From contig CAVUJG010000006.1 in the NCBI GenBank assembly GCA_963741755.1, positions 186,001 through 250,000 of the forward strand: a DNA stretch of 64,000 bases. Reading direction: 5' to 3'. The notes beneath the pieces are model-generated. The model saw only the letters and a list, made by a program, of their open reading frames with translations. It was not told the origin of the DNA and made no database searches. Position numbers and translations under genes: made by a program. Shown piece by piece: positions 39,276-48,546 of this stretch. Origin of the DNA: Sva-07 sp963741755. Its GTDB lineage: Bacteria > Actinomycetota > Acidimicrobiia > Acidimicrobiales > Ilumatobacteraceae. Position 1 is the stretch's first letter. Every line of letters begins with the position of its first letter.

Positions 39276-40026
39276 CGGGGGCGTGATCGCTCGGCTGTTT
39301 GCCCTTCCGAGCGTTCCGATCGACCACACACCATTCGGCACGCTGCGCCACCGACGCCGAGCACATCAACAGGTCGATCCGCATGCCGCGACCTTGGTGG
39401 AAGTCGCCCGCGCGGTAGTCCCACCACGAGTACACGCGATCGTCGGCGTGCTGTTGACGGAAGACATCGACGAGTCCCCACGTTTCCAGGGCGGCCAGAC
39501 GGTCGCGTTCGGGTTGGCTGACGTGCGTCGCGCCGACGAGCTTGGCCGGGTTGTGCACGTCGCGATCGTCGGGAGCGATGTTGTAGTCGCCACCCACGAT
39601 CACCTCGCGTGACGGGTCGGTGTCGGCGTCGAGGTGGGCGACGAGACGGTCGAGCCACGACAACTTGTAGGTGTAGTGGTCGTCGTCGAGCGAGCGACCG
39701 TTGGGGACGTACACGCTGCTGACGCGCACGCCACCGCACGTGGCCGTGATGATGCGGGCATCAGGATCGGGCTCGATGCCGCCGGCGAAGTTGGTCACGA
39801 CGTCGTCGAGGCCGACCTTCGACAGGATCGCCACACCGTTCCACTGGCCCTGGCCATAGTGGGCGCTGTCGTAGCCGAGAGCGCTGAATGCAAGCGCCGG
39901 AAATGCGTCGTCGGCGAGCTTGGTCTCCTGCAGGAGGAGTACGTCGGGCTGGACCTCGGCGACCCACTCTTCGACGCGTTCCTGGCGGGCGCGCAGCGAG
40001 TTGATGTTCCAGGTGACGACCCGCAT
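39253..40026 (-). CDS. xth: Exodeoxyribonuclease III / AP endonuclease (ExoIII family)
   Basis: Class II AP endonuclease and 3' exonuclease in base-excision repair, 257 residues. Metal and catalytic residues are visible: NSLRAR near the N-terminus, Glu in LLLQETK, Tyr of VYVPNGRSLDD, Asp and Asn in GGDYNIAPDDRDVHNP, and the catalytic Asp-His in PSDHAPVIVDL. ATG 40026 lies within 2 bp of the restored stop of the NYN-S1 gene, so the two are cotranscribed. The 3' end overlaps uvrD2 on the other strand. Confidence 0.95.
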   Translation of the reverse strand: MRVVTWNINSLRARQERVEEWVAEVQPDVLLLQETKLADDAFPALAFSALGYDSAHYGQGQWNGVAILSKVGLDDVVTNFAGGIEPDPDARIITATCGGVRVSSVYVPNGRSLDDDHYTYKLSWLDRLVAHLDADTDPSREVIVGGDYNIAPDDRDVHNPAKLVGATHVSQPERDRLAALETWGLVDVFRQQHADDRVYSWWDYRAGDFHQGRGMRIDLLMCSASVAQRAEWCVVDRNARKGKQPSDHAPVIVDLAD

Positions 40027-40027
40027 G

Positions 40028-41474
40028 TCAGTTGCCCTGTTGCGACCTTGTCGTCGCCTGCTTTGGTGCACTCTTCTTCGCAGGGGCCTTCGTCGCAGGA
40101 GCCTTCTTCGCAGGAGCCTTCTTCGCCGGGAGCCTTCTTCGCAGGAGCCTTCTTCGCAGGGGCCTTCTTCGCCGGAGCCTTCTTCGCGGGAGCCTTCTTC
40201 GCCGGAGCCTTCTTCGCAGGAGCCTTCTTCGCGGGAGCCTTCTTCGCAGGAGCCTTCTTCGCGGGAGCCTTCTTCGCGGGAGCCTTCTTCGCAGGAGCCT
40301 TCTTCGCCGGGGCCTTCTTCGCCGGAGCCTTCTTCGCAGGAGCCTTCTTCGCCGGAGCCTGCTCCGGCACCTCGTCCGTCGACACGGTCGTCGCCGGAGC
40401 CTTCTTCGCCGGACGTTTGCGGCGCGTTGGCTTGTGCGAGGCGTCCTCCGTCTTCGTCGTGCGTTCGGCGGCGGCTTCGGCGGCCTGGTCGGCCTTGACC
40501 TCCGCAATCGCCGCGTCCGCCATGTCGGGCACGGCGCAGTCGATGCTTCGACGCAGGGGTGCGAAACTCACGACGACCAGCGTGACCGACTCGCCGAGCT
40601 TCATCACCTTGCGAGCGCTCGTCGGTGCGGGCTTCGCCATCAGGCGCAGCGGCACGTAGCCGCGAACTCCGTTCTCGCCGATCGAGATGTAGGCGCCGTG
40701 CGACGAGTACGACTCGACGGTGCCATTGACGCTGGTCCCCACCGGATGATGCTCGACGAACTCGAGGAACGGCATCAGCTCGTTGACGACGTCGCCGGCC
40801 CGTGGCGCACGATCACGCCGTGCAGCGTTCGTCTCCGGAGCCGACTCGGTGGGCGGTGTCTCGGCTTGTTCGCCACGCTGGCGACGTGGCGGCGGAGACT
40901 TGGGGACCGGCATCGGTTCCATCGCCGCAGGACTCGCCTTGCGGCCGCTGCGCGCGGAGTCGCCGTCCTGCTTGGCGCCGTCCTTCTTGGCGCCGCGCCG
41001 CGATCCGCCGCGCGACGATCCTGTCGCCTTCCGACTCACTGGGCCGCGAACGGGAACCCGATCGACGAACACCCAGCCGACGTGCGGCACCGGCTTGCCA
41101 CCGATCAGTCGACCTTCGTCGAAGAGCCACTCGTAGTCGCCGTGGAACTCCTGGAACGAGTCGTTCGACAGGATCGCGGCGTTCGACTTCTGTGCGATCG
41201 CGAGCACGAACGCATCGCCGCGGCCGACCGCGCCGGCGGGGGGTGCGACGAGTTCGTTGTTCGAGATGCCCTCCTCGAACTCCTTCGCCTCGGACTTGGC
41301 GATCCGATGACCGAACGTAGCGTCGACGACCACGGTGATCGACGTGCTCGGATACTCCTCCATGAACGCCATCACCGCCTCGCTCAACTGGGCGAGGCTT
41401 GGCAGCGAGCGGCCTTCGGTGGCGATGTTGGACCCGTCGACCACGACGTGGGTGGGCCCCTTGGATGATGTCAT
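40028..41474 (-). CDS. NYN/PIN-type RNase domain fused to S1-like domain and (AKKAP)n tail, one frameshift
   Basis: About 482 residues after correction. Residues 1-140 form a Zc3h12a-like NYN/PIN nuclease: VVVDGSNIATEG, VVVDATFGHR, GRGDAFVLAIA and ILSNDSFQEF supply the expected aspartates. A basic linker (SSRGGSRRGAKKDG) follows. Residues about 240-310 look like an S1 RNA-binding fold (GTSVNGTVESYSSHGAYISI; GVRGYVPLRLM). The tail is about fifteen or more AKKAP units encoded by a 15-bp minisatellite (about 40090-40360), as in histone H1-like and HupB tails. An extra G at 40128-40130 shifts the last part. The corrected end is APATKAPAKKSAPKQATTRSQ followed by QGN. Probably an RNase on nucleic acid; the target is unknown. 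It is cotranscribed with the exonuclease gene. Confidence 0.8.
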
Positions 41475-41564
41475 TGCTTCTCTTTTCGAGTCGTTGAGGG
41501 CAGCCGGGCGAGATGACATCCGGGTTGAACCGGGTCGATCACGTCCGCTGCCGCACCGCCATCG

Positions 41565-41570
41565 TAGGCT
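41565..41570 (+). promoter_or_regulatory. -10 hexamer TAGGCT of the HAD gene (leaderless)
   Basis: TAGGCT ends 8 nt before ATG 41579, which fixes the start against an in-frame upstream ATG at 41513. Confidence 0.5.
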
Positions 41571-41578
41571 CGTCGACC

Positions 41579-42229
41579 ATGATCCGAGCAGTACTCTGGG
41601 ATTTCGGCGGCGTGATCCTGTCGAGTCCGTTCGAAGCGTTCAACCGATACGAAGCCGCGAACGGCCTTCCGACCGACTTCATTCGCAGCGTGAACGCGAC
41701 CAATCCCGACGCCAACGCGTGGGCGCTGCTCGAGCGAAACGACGTCGGGCCCGACGAGTTCGATGCCCTGTTCGCGGACGAATCCGAAGCGCTCGGCCAC
41801 CGGATCGCCGGTGCTGATGTTCTCGGATTGCTGTCGGGCGAGGTCCGGCCCGAGATGGTGATGGCCCTCGATCGGGTGATCCGTGCCGGGTATCGCACCG
41901 CCTGTCTCACCAACAACGTCGTCGGTGGCGAGCAGCGCATGGAGGTGGGCGACGTCATGGTGATGTTCGACCACGTCGTCGAGTCGAGCAAGGTGGGCTG
42001 CCGCAAGCCCGAGCCGCGCTTCTACGAGATCGCCTGCGAACTCGTCGGCGTCGAGCCGAGCGAGTGCGTGTTCCTCGACGACTTGGGCATCAACCTGAAG
42101 CCCGCGAAGGCGATGGGCATGACGACCATCAAAGTCGGCGCCGCCGAACCCGCCATCACCGAACTGGAGTCCGTCCTCGGCATCAGCACTCCGCTGATGC
42201 CACGCAGCCCACTGCCACCCCACCGATGA
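41579..42229 (+). CDS. HAD-superfamily hydrolase (epoxide hydrolase-like subgroup)
   Basis: A 216-residue haloacid dehalogenase-like phosphatase. Motif I is VLWDFGGVIL, in which the second Asp of DxD is replaced by Gly, as in the group resembling the N-terminal domain of soluble epoxide hydrolase. Motif II is CLTNNV, motif III VGCRKPEPRFYEIAC and motif IV CVFLDDLGINLKPAKAMGM. The substrate is unknown; the motif I change suggests altered or weak phosphatase activity. The last residues (PLMPRSPLPPHR) run up to repeat locus A7, and the stop TGA (42227-42229) is supplied by the repeat itself. Confidence 0.88.
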   Translation: MIRAVLWDFGGVILSSPFEAFNRYEAANGLPTDFIRSVNATNPDANAWALLERNDVGPDEFDALFADESEALGHRIAGADVLGLLSGEVRPEMVMALDRVIRAGYRTACLTNNVVGGEQRMEVGDVMVMFDHVVESSKVGCRKPEPRFYEIACELVGVEPSECVFLDDLGINLKPAKAMGMTTIKVGAAEPAITELESVLGISTPLMPRSPLPPHR

Positions 42230-42322
42230 GCCAACCAACCGCATACGGCGGTTTCACTCATCACAACCAGCCCACCCACCCCACCGATGAGCCAACCAAC
42301 CGCATACGGCGGTCTCGCTCAT
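42226..42322. repeat. Palindromic repeat family A, locus 7 (two copies, 61-bp period)
   Basis: Copies at 42226-42261 and 42287-42322, left arms ATGAGCCAACCAACCG. The first right arm is mutated at its end (TTTCACTCAT). It lies between convergent HAD and kgd 3' ends and overlaps the HAD stop codon. Confidence 0.93.
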
Positions 42323-42350
42323 CGAGCGGGCGAACCGGACCGCCTCAGAC

Positions 42351-45300
42351 TCAGCGGAAGGTGCGGGCCATGAGGTCGGCGAGCTCTTGGTCGTGGATGG
42401 CCTTCGAGCCGGTGGCAGGGCTGCCGGACTCGACCCGTGCGACGTGCTGCAGGTCGTAGCCGCGCTCCTTGATCCGCCAGGTGTTGGCCTCGATGAAGCG
42501 CCAGGCACCCATGTTCTCGGGCTCCTCTTGGAGCCAACGGAGCTCGCGAGCGTTGGGGTACTTCTCGAGGATGCCGAGCATCTGTTCGGTCGGCAGCGGA
42601 TACAGCTGCTCGACGCGCACCACGGCGACCGGTGCACCGAGACGGTCACGCTCGTCGATCGCGTCCCAGGCCACCTTGCCCGAGCAGAACACGATGCGCG
42701 TGACGGCGTTCGCATCGAGATCGCCCGGATCGTCGAGCACTTCCTCGAACGAACCCTGCGTCAGCAGGTCGACCGACGAACGAGTCTGCTTCATGCGCAG
42801 GCCCTGCTTGGGACTGAACACGATCAGTGGCGTGCGGCGCTCGCTGTGCACCTGACGGCGAAGCAGGTGGAAGTAGTTCGCGGCAGTCGTCGTGTTGACG
42901 ACCTGCATGTTGTCCTCGGCCGCGAGGGTCATGAACCGCTCGATGCGAGCCGAGCTGTGCTCGGGTCCCTGGCCCTCGTAGCCGTGCGGGAGGAGCAACA
43001 CCACGCCGTTGCGCTGGCCCCACTTGTCCTCGGCGGCCACGATGTACTGGTCGATCACGATCTGCGCACCGTTGATGAAGTCGCCGAACTGCGCCTCCCA
43101 CATGACCAGCGCGTTCGAGTTGGCGTGGCTGTAGCCGTACTCGAAGGCGAGCGCGGCGTACTCGGACAGCAGCGAGTCGAACACCCAGAAGTGGTCGTCG
43201 GTGTCGAGGTCGTCGAGCGGAATCCACGCCTCGCCGGTCTCGAAGTCGATCAGTGCCGCGTGGCGTTGGCTGAACGTGCCTCGCCGCGAGTCCTGCCCGG
43301 CAAGACGTACCGGATGCCCTTCGAGCACGAGTGAGCCCATCGCCAGTGCTTCCGCAGTCGCCCAGTCGACTTCACCATCGGCGTAGAGCTTCGCTCGCCC
43401 TTCGAACTGGCGACTGAGCTTCGGATGGATCGTGAACCCCTCCGGATACTCGGTGAGCTTCGAGAAGATCCGGTCGAGCACGTGACGCTCGACGCCGGTC
43501 GGGATGTGCGGCAGCACGCCCAACGGCCTCGGCGGCTTCGGCACGGTGATCGTTGCCGGCGCCTGCGAGCGGGTCTCGTCGAGCGCGACCTGCAACTTGT
43601 CGTGGAAGTCGCTCAACGCGTCCTCGGCCTCGTCGACGGTGATGTCGCCACGGCGCACCAACGACTCGACGTAGAGCTTGCGCACACTGCGACGTTCGGA
43701 GATCGCCTTGTACATCAAGGGCTGGGTGTAGCTGGGGTCGTCACCTTCGTTGTGGCCGTGACGGCGGTAGCACACCATGTCGATCACGACGTCCTTGTGG
43801 AACCGCTGGCGGTACTCCCAGGCGAGGTCGGCGACGCGCACGCATGCCTCGGGATCGTCGCCGTTGACGTGGAAGATCGGCGCCTGCACCGTCTTGGCGA
43901 CGTCGGAGCAGTACAGCGACGAGCGGGCGTACTGCGGCGCCGTGGTGAAGCCGATCTGGTTGTTGATGATCAGGTGGATCGTGCCGCCGATGCGGTAGCC
44001 GCCGATGTCGCTCATGGCGAGCGACTCGGCGACGATGCCCTGGCCGGCGAACGCCGCATCGCCGTGGATCAAGACCGGCAGCACACTGAAGGCACCGGGG
44101 GGCTCGATCTGGTCCTGGAGCGCGCGGGCGACGCCCATCACGATCGGGCCGACGGTTTCGAGGTGGCTCGGGTTGGCTGCCAGCTCGATGGCGACGTCGG
44201 CGCCCGACGGACTGACGTACTTGCCCTTGATGCCGAGGTGGTACTTGACGTCGCCGGACCCCTGCACCGACGACGGATCGATGTGACCCTCGAACTCGGA
44301 GAAGATCGCCGCGTAGCTCTTGCCCATGATGTTCGACAGCACGTTGAGGCGCCCGCGGTGCGCCATGCCCAGCACGGCGCCGTCGAACTCGGCGTCGGCA
44401 GCGTGTGACAGCACGGAGTCGAGGACCGGGATCGCCGACTCGGCGCCTTCGATGCCGAACCGCTTCGTGCCGACGTACTTCGTGGCGAGGAACTTCTCGA
44501 AGCTCTCCGCAGCGTTCAACCGCTCGAGGATCCGGTGCTTGCGTTCCTTGGTCACTTCGGGCTGGCGCCCCTCGAACTGCTCCTGGATCCACTGCTGCTC
44601 GTCGGTGTTCTGGATGTGCATGTACTCGACGCCGATCGTGCGGCAGTACGCGTCGCGCAGCACGCCGAGCAGGTCGCCGAGGCGCATCTTGTCGACGCCA
44701 CCGACACCGTCGGTGAGGAACTCGCGATCGAGGTCCCAGATGGTGAGGCCGTAGGTGGCGGGGTCGAGCTCGCGCGGGGTCAACGGCTCCTTCCAACGCA
44801 GCGGGTCGAGGTCGGCCATCAGGTGACCGCGGACGCGGTAGACGCGGATCAGCTTGGCGACTGCCATCTGCTTGGCGAGCATCGCCTCTTCGCGATCGAT
44901 CGCGAAGGTGTCGGGACGCCACTTGACCGCCTCGTACGGCATGTCGAGCGCCTGGAAGACGTCCTCGTAGAAGTCGTGTTCGCCGAGCAACAGCTCGTGA
45001 ACCCGCTTGAGGAACAGGCCGGATTCGGCGCCCTGGATGATCCGGTGGTCGTAGGTGCTGGTGATCGTGACGACCTTGCTGACGCCGAGCGAGCTGAGGT
45101 TGCGACGATCCGACCCCTCGAACTCGGCGGGATAGTCGATGCTGCCCACGCCGACGATGACGGCCTGGCCGGGCATCAGACGCGGCACCGACTGCACGGT
45201 GCCGATCCCGCCGGGGTTGGTGAGGCTGATGTTCGCACCCTGGAAGTCGTCGACGGTCAGCTTGTTGGTGTTGACCTTGCGGATGATCTCCTCGTAGGCG

Positions 45301-46055
45301 GCGAGGAAACCGTTGAAGTCGAGCGTGTCGCAGTCGCGGATCACCGGAACGAGCAGCGTGCGGCTGCCGTCGGGCTTCTCCTTGTCGACGGCGAGGCTCA
45401 TGTTGACGTGCGGGTTCTCGACGAGGCGCGGCTTGCCGTCGTCGCCCAACACGTAGGTGTTCTTCATCGCCGGGACGGCGTCGGCGATGGCTCGCACGAT
45501 CGCCCACCCGATCAGGTGAGTGAAGCTGATCTTGGTCTGGCCGGTGCGGGCCCGGAAGCCGTTGATGACCTTGCGGTTGACCTCGAGCAGCTTCGCGGGC
45601 ACATTGCGGAAGCTCGTGGCCGTGGGGACGGCGAGGCTGGCTTCCATGTTGCGGGCGATCGCCGCGCCGGCACCGCGGATCGGCGTGCCAAGTTCCTCGA
45701 CGGGCGCTGCAGCAGGCTCAGCGGGCGCCGCTGCGGAAGCGGCCACCGGTGCAGGTGCAGGGGCCGGAGGAGGAGCGGCAGCGGCGGGGGCGGGGGCGGC
45801 CGGAGCCCCGTTGCCGTTCGTGGGCGCGTCATCGGTCGGCGGGCGATGCGCCTCCGCAACGGCCTGCACGGCGGGCGAGGTGGCGGCAGCGGCGGCGACG
45901 CTCGGCGCCTGCGAGTGATAGTCGGCGAAGAACTCCTGCCACGACTGGCTCACGGATGCCGGATCGGCAACGAACTGCTCGTACATCTCCTCGACGAGCC
46001 ACGAGTTCGCCCCGAACCCCGACCCCTGACCATCTGGTGCTGCCACGGGCGCCAT
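42351..46055 (-). CDS. kgd: Multifunctional 2-oxoglutarate dehydrogenase/decarboxylase (E1 with fused E2-like domain, Kgd type)
   Basis: Tricarboxylic-acid-cycle enzyme, 1234 residues, the size and order of mycobacterial Kgd. The N-terminal helix (WLVEEMYEQFVADPASVSQSW) is followed by a long Ala/Pro linker. An E2-like succinyltransferase core (residues about 130-360) has the catalytic STYDHRIIQGAESGLFLKR. The thiamin-diphosphate E1 part has GMAHRGRLNVLSNIMGK, HGDAAFAGQGIVAESLAMS, NNQIGFTT and CYRRHGHNEGDDPSYTQP, and ends with the C-terminal transketolase-like domain. It converts 2-oxoglutarate to succinyl-CoA together with a lipoylated E2 and E3, or to succinate semialdehyde. ATG 46055. Convergent with the HAD gene across repeat locus A7. 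Confidence 0.97.
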   Translation of the reverse strand: MAPVAAPDGQGSGFGANSWLVEEMYEQFVADPASVSQSWQEFFADYHSQAPSVAAAAATSPAVQAVAEAHRPPTDDAPTNGNGAPAAPAPAAAAPPPAPAPAPVAASAAAPAEPAAAPVEELGTPIRGAGAAIARNMEASLAVPTATSFRNVPAKLLEVNRKVINGFRARTGQTKISFTHLIGWAIVRAIADAVPAMKNTYVLGDDGKPRLVENPHVNMSLAVDKEKPDGSRTLLVPVIRDCDTLDFNGFLAAYEEIIRKVNTNKLTVDDFQGANISLTNPGGIGTVQSVPRLMPGQAVIVGVGSIDYPAEFEGSDRRNLSSLGVSKVVTITSTYDHRIIQGAESGLFLKRVHELLLGEHDFYEDVFQALDMPYEAVKWRPDTFAIDREEAMLAKQMAVAKLIRVYRVRGHLMADLDPLRWKEPLTPRELDPATYGLTIWDLDREFLTDGVGGVDKMRLGDLLGVLRDAYCRTIGVEYMHIQNTDEQQWIQEQFEGRQPEVTKERKHRILERLNAAESFEKFLATKYVGTKRFGIEGAESAIPVLDSVLSHAADAEFDGAVLGMAHRGRLNVLSNIMGKSYAAIFSEFEGHIDPSSVQGSGDVKYHLGIKGKYVSPSGADVAIELAANPSHLETVGPIVMGVARALQDQIEPPGAFSVLPVLIHGDAAFAGQGIVAESLAMSDIGGYRIGGTIHLIINNQIGFTTAPQYARSSLYCSDVAKTVQAPIFHVNGDDPEACVRVADLAWEYRQRFHKDVVIDMVCYRRHGHNEGDDPSYTQPLMYKAISERRSVRKLYVESLVRRGDITVDEAEDALSDFHDKLQVALDETRSQAPATITVPKPPRPLGVLPHIPTGVERHVLDRIFSKLTEYPEGFTIHPKLSRQFEGRAKLYADGEVDWATAEALAMGSLVLEGHPVRLAGQDSRRGTFSQRHAALIDFETGEAWIPLDDLDTDDHFWVFDSLLSEYAALAFEYGYSHANSNALVMWEAQFGDFINGAQIVIDQYIVAAEDKWGQRNGVVLLLPHGYEGQGPEHSSARIERFMTLAAEDNMQVVNTTTAANYFHLLRRQVHSERRTPLIVFSPKQGLRMKQTRSSVDLLTQGSFEEVLDDPGDLDANAVTRIVFCSGKVAWDAIDERDRLGAPVAVVRVEQLYPLPTEQMLGILEKYPNARELRWLQEEPENMGAWRFIEANTWRIKERGYDLQHVARVESGSPATGSKAIHDQELADLMARTFR

Positions 46056-46100
46056 GGTACCGGTCGGCTCGTCTCGCGGACCGGCCGGTCCGGTGTTGGA

Positions 46101-46553
46101 TCAGAAGCCGGGCTTGAAGACCATCAGATAGAGCATGACCAGCAGCAACACGGTGAGGATCATCCCTCCGGCGTCGACCCGCTTGGCGGCACTCTCGTCG
46201 CCGCCGGCCACCGCTCGCTCGGCCGGAAGGAGCATCGCGTGCAGCACGCCGTTCATCGCGATCCACACGACGAGCGCCAGCCAGAACCAGGTCTGGCTGA
46301 ACTCGATGACGCCATCGGACATCCCCTGCAACGCAAATCCGAACAGTCCGGTGAGGATCAGCGCCGGCGCATAGATCCGTCGTCCGTTGCCGGCGATCAT
46401 GCCAGCCACCTTGGCCCGATTGCTGGCGTCGAGCGCTTTGGTCTGGCTCGCCAACAGCGGATGCACGAACGCCGGAGCGAACGCCACCAGCGCCGTGAGG
46501 ATGTGCAGGAAGAGCATGACGTTGTAACCGGTCCCCCGGTAGGCGGCGAGCAT
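46101..46553 (-). CDS. Four-helix membrane protein (DUF2269-like)
   Basis: A 150-residue integral membrane protein with four helices: VMLFLHILTALVAFAPAFVH, YAPALILTGLFGFALQ, TWFWLALVVWIAMNGVLHAM and GMILTVLLLVMLYLMVF. The pattern resembles DUF2269 proteins, whose role is unknown; a conserved His in the first helix could bind heme or metal, but this is speculative. ATG 46553 is chosen because TACTGT ends 7 nt upstream; the open frame extends further without support. It follows kgd's start region on the same strand and is divergent from the FtsH-like gene. Confidence 0.75.
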   Translation of the reverse strand: MLAAYRGTGYNVMLFLHILTALVAFAPAFVHPLLASQTKALDASNRAKVAGMIAGNGRRIYAPALILTGLFGFALQGMSDGVIEFSQTWFWLALVVWIAMNGVLHAMLLPAERAVAGGDESAAKRVDAGGMILTVLLLVMLYLMVFKPGF

Positions 46554-46560
46554 GCACGCA

Positions 46561-46566
46561 ACAGTA
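46561..46566 (-). promoter_or_regulatory. -10 hexamer TACTGT of the four-helix protein (leaderless)
   Basis: TACTGT on the minus strand ends 7 nt before ATG 46553. Confidence 0.45.
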
Positions 46567-46653
46567 CGCGCTGACCTGACGAAGTCTTGACCATCCCTTG
46601 ACCTGTACACCTTGACCACGCAGGGTGCTGGCGGGCTACGTTCGGTGACCAGT

Positions 46654-46686
46654 CGTTACAACAGGGGTCAGACCCGCGATGTAACG
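46654..46686. repeat. Palindromic repeat family C, copy 1 (upstream of FtsH-like gene)
   Basis: Outer arms CGTTACA and TGTAACG enclose the conserved centre AGGGGTCAGACCCGC. The first T/A of the arm differs from other copies, and the right arm changes with it (compensatory), which points to selection for the stem. It lies 31 bp before ATG 46718. Confidence 0.9.
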
Positions 46687-46717
46687 CTCCGACACACGGC
46701 GACCGAAGGGGATTCCC

Positions 46718-48502
46718 ATGGAAATGGCACGACTGAGCACCGGCGAGATGTTGTCGGGCAAGGACATCGACGCCAACGCCAATCGAGAGCGCACCCGCCA
46801 GAAGCGGCTCACGAAGTGGCTGGTGATCCTCGGCCTGGTTTTCACGTATCTGCTGTGGCGGCTCGTGAACAACAACCCGATCCGGCTCGGCGTCCCCGGC
46901 TGGTTGATGGGCAACCCCGAGATCATCATCGCCCTCGGGCTGATCGTCATCCTCGGCACGGTGATCTTCATTCCCTTCCTCACCGCCGGCAAGTCCCCGC
47001 ACACACTGTTGCGGGCGTCCGATTCGAACATCCGCCTCGACGATGTGGTCGGCGCCGATCAGACCAAGCGCGAGGCCATCGACTCGATGAACCTCTTCCT
47101 CGCGTCGGAGACGTTCCAACGCGAGATGGGTGGAAACGCCCGACGCGGCGTGCTGTTCGAAGGCCCGCCCGGCACCGGCAAGACCTACCTCGCCAAGGCG
47201 ATGGCAGCGGAGGCGGGAGTCCCGTTCCTGTTCGTGTCGGCCAGTGAGTTCCAGTCGATGTACTACGGCCAGACCAACAAGAAGATCCGCTCGTTCTTCA
47301 AGGCCCTCCGCAAGGCGGCTCGGGACGAAGGCGGCGCCATCGGTTACATCGAGGAATTCGACGCGATCGGCGGCGCGCGCAGCGGCATGAACACCGGCTC
47401 GCAGCGCGAGGGCATCGTCGGCGTCGTCAACGAACTGCTCGTGCAGATGCAGAGCTTCGACCTGCCGACTGGGCGCCAGAAGTTCAAGGCGAGCTTCATC
47501 GACTGGTTCAACGGTTTCCTCCCGGCCGACAAGCGGCGCCCGCGCCCGAAGCGCACGGAGGCCAACATCCTGATCGTCGCCGCCACCAACCGTGCTGCCG
47601 ACCTCGATCCTGCGCTGCTTCGCCCGGGCCGCTTCGACCGCGTCATCGGGTTCAACCTGCCCCCGCGGGCCGACCGCCTTGCGATCGCCCAGTACTACCT
47701 GGACAAGAAGAACCACGAGGAGAAGGTGACCGCGGCGCTGATCGCCGACCTGTCGGCCGGCTACACACCGGTCAAGATCGAGAAGCTCCTCGACGAGGCG
47801 CTGATCATCGCGCTGCGCTACAGCCGTACGTCGATGAACGTGACCGACGTGCTCCAGGCGCAACTGGTCACCGAGGTCGGCGTCGCCCACGAGATGGGAT
47901 ACCACCCCGACGAGCGTCGGCGCATTGCCATCCACGAGGCGGGCCATGCGCTCACCGCCATTCTCACCCGTCGCGACGTGAAGATGGCGTCGATCCTGCG
48001 CCGGTCTGCTGCGCTTGGTCTCGTCGCCCATGGCGACGTCGAGGAGCGGTTCCTCAAGACGCCGAGCGATGCCCGCGACCTGATCTGCGTGGCGTTGGCG
48101 GGCCGGGCCGCCGAACTCCAGGAGTACGGCGAGGCCTCGAGCGGCATCTCATCGGACCTCGCAGTAGCGACCAACCTCGCCTCCCAGCTCGTTGGGCAGC
48201 TCGGCCACGGCCCCGGTCTGCTCAGCCTCGAAGCAGCGGGCATGCCGACGGCTGGCAACCTCGTCGCCAAGGTGCTCTCCGACGACGTGAGCCGGGAGGC
48301 TGCCGAGGCGTTGATGGTCGAGGGCGCCGACCGTGCCGCGCTGATGACGTCGAAGTACCGAGAGGCATTGCTGCGAATCGCCGACGGACTGTGTGAGAGC
48401 GACGAACTCGAAGGCGACCAGATCAAGGCGATCGTGGCCGAGTACGCCGACGTCACCGAGCGCCGCGGCCCCGTCCGTATCGCCCCCGCCCGGATCGTCT
48501 GA
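46718..48502 (+). CDS. FtsH-like membrane AAA+ zinc metalloprotease, divergent
   Basis: A 594-residue membrane protease. Two N-terminal helices (residues about 32-48 and 66-88) replace the usual FtsH periplasmic domain with a short loop. The AAA module has Walker A EGPPGTGKTYLAKAM near residue 150, a Walker B-like AIGYIEEFDAI in which the usual Asp-Glu is Glu-Glu, and the second region TNRAADLDPALLRPGRFDRV. An unusual insertion (FIDWFNGFLPADKRRPRPKR) sits before sensor 1. The zinc site is HEAGH near residue 408 with downstream Asp in the SSDLAVATNLA helix. It should degrade membrane or cytosolic proteins. ATG 46718 has GAAGGGGA upstream. Family C repeats bracket the gene. Confidence 0.88.
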   Translation: MEMARLSTGEMLSGKDIDANANRERTRQKRLTKWLVILGLVFTYLLWRLVNNNPIRLGVPGWLMGNPEIIIALGLIVILGTVIFIPFLTAGKSPHTLLRASDSNIRLDDVVGADQTKREAIDSMNLFLASETFQREMGGNARRGVLFEGPPGTGKTYLAKAMAAEAGVPFLFVSASEFQSMYYGQTNKKIRSFFKALRKAARDEGGAIGYIEEFDAIGGARSGMNTGSQREGIVGVVNELLVQMQSFDLPTGRQKFKASFIDWFNGFLPADKRRPRPKRTEANILIVAATNRAADLDPALLRPGRFDRVIGFNLPPRADRLAIAQYYLDKKNHEEKVTAALIADLSAGYTPVKIEKLLDEALIIALRYSRTSMNVTDVLQAQLVTEVGVAHEMGYHPDERRRIAIHEAGHALTAILTRRDVKMASILRRSAALGLVAHGDVEERFLKTPSDARDLICVALAGRAAELQEYGEASSGISSDLAVATNLASQLVGQLGHGPGLLSLEAAGMPTAGNLVAKVLSDDVSREAAEALMVEGADRAALMTSKYREALLRIADGLCESDELEGDQIKAIVAEYADVTERRGPVRIAPARIV

Positions 48503-48537
48503 CGATTACATCAGGGGTCAGACCCGCGATGTAATCG
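48503..48537. repeat. Palindromic repeat family C, copy 2 (directly after FtsH-like stop)
   Basis: CGATTACATC and GATGTAATCG pair as a 10-bp outer stem around AGGGGTCAGACCCGC. It begins at the first base after the stop codon and ends 9 bp before the convergent aldo/keto reductase stop. It is a likely terminator. Confidence 0.92.
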
Positions 48538-48546
48538 CCCGGTGCA

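Noticed and set aside
39634..40659. Plus-strand reading frame with FAGAFFAG repeats
   Set aside because: It is the antisense translation of the AKKAP minisatellite of the NYN-S1 gene; no start signal or family support.
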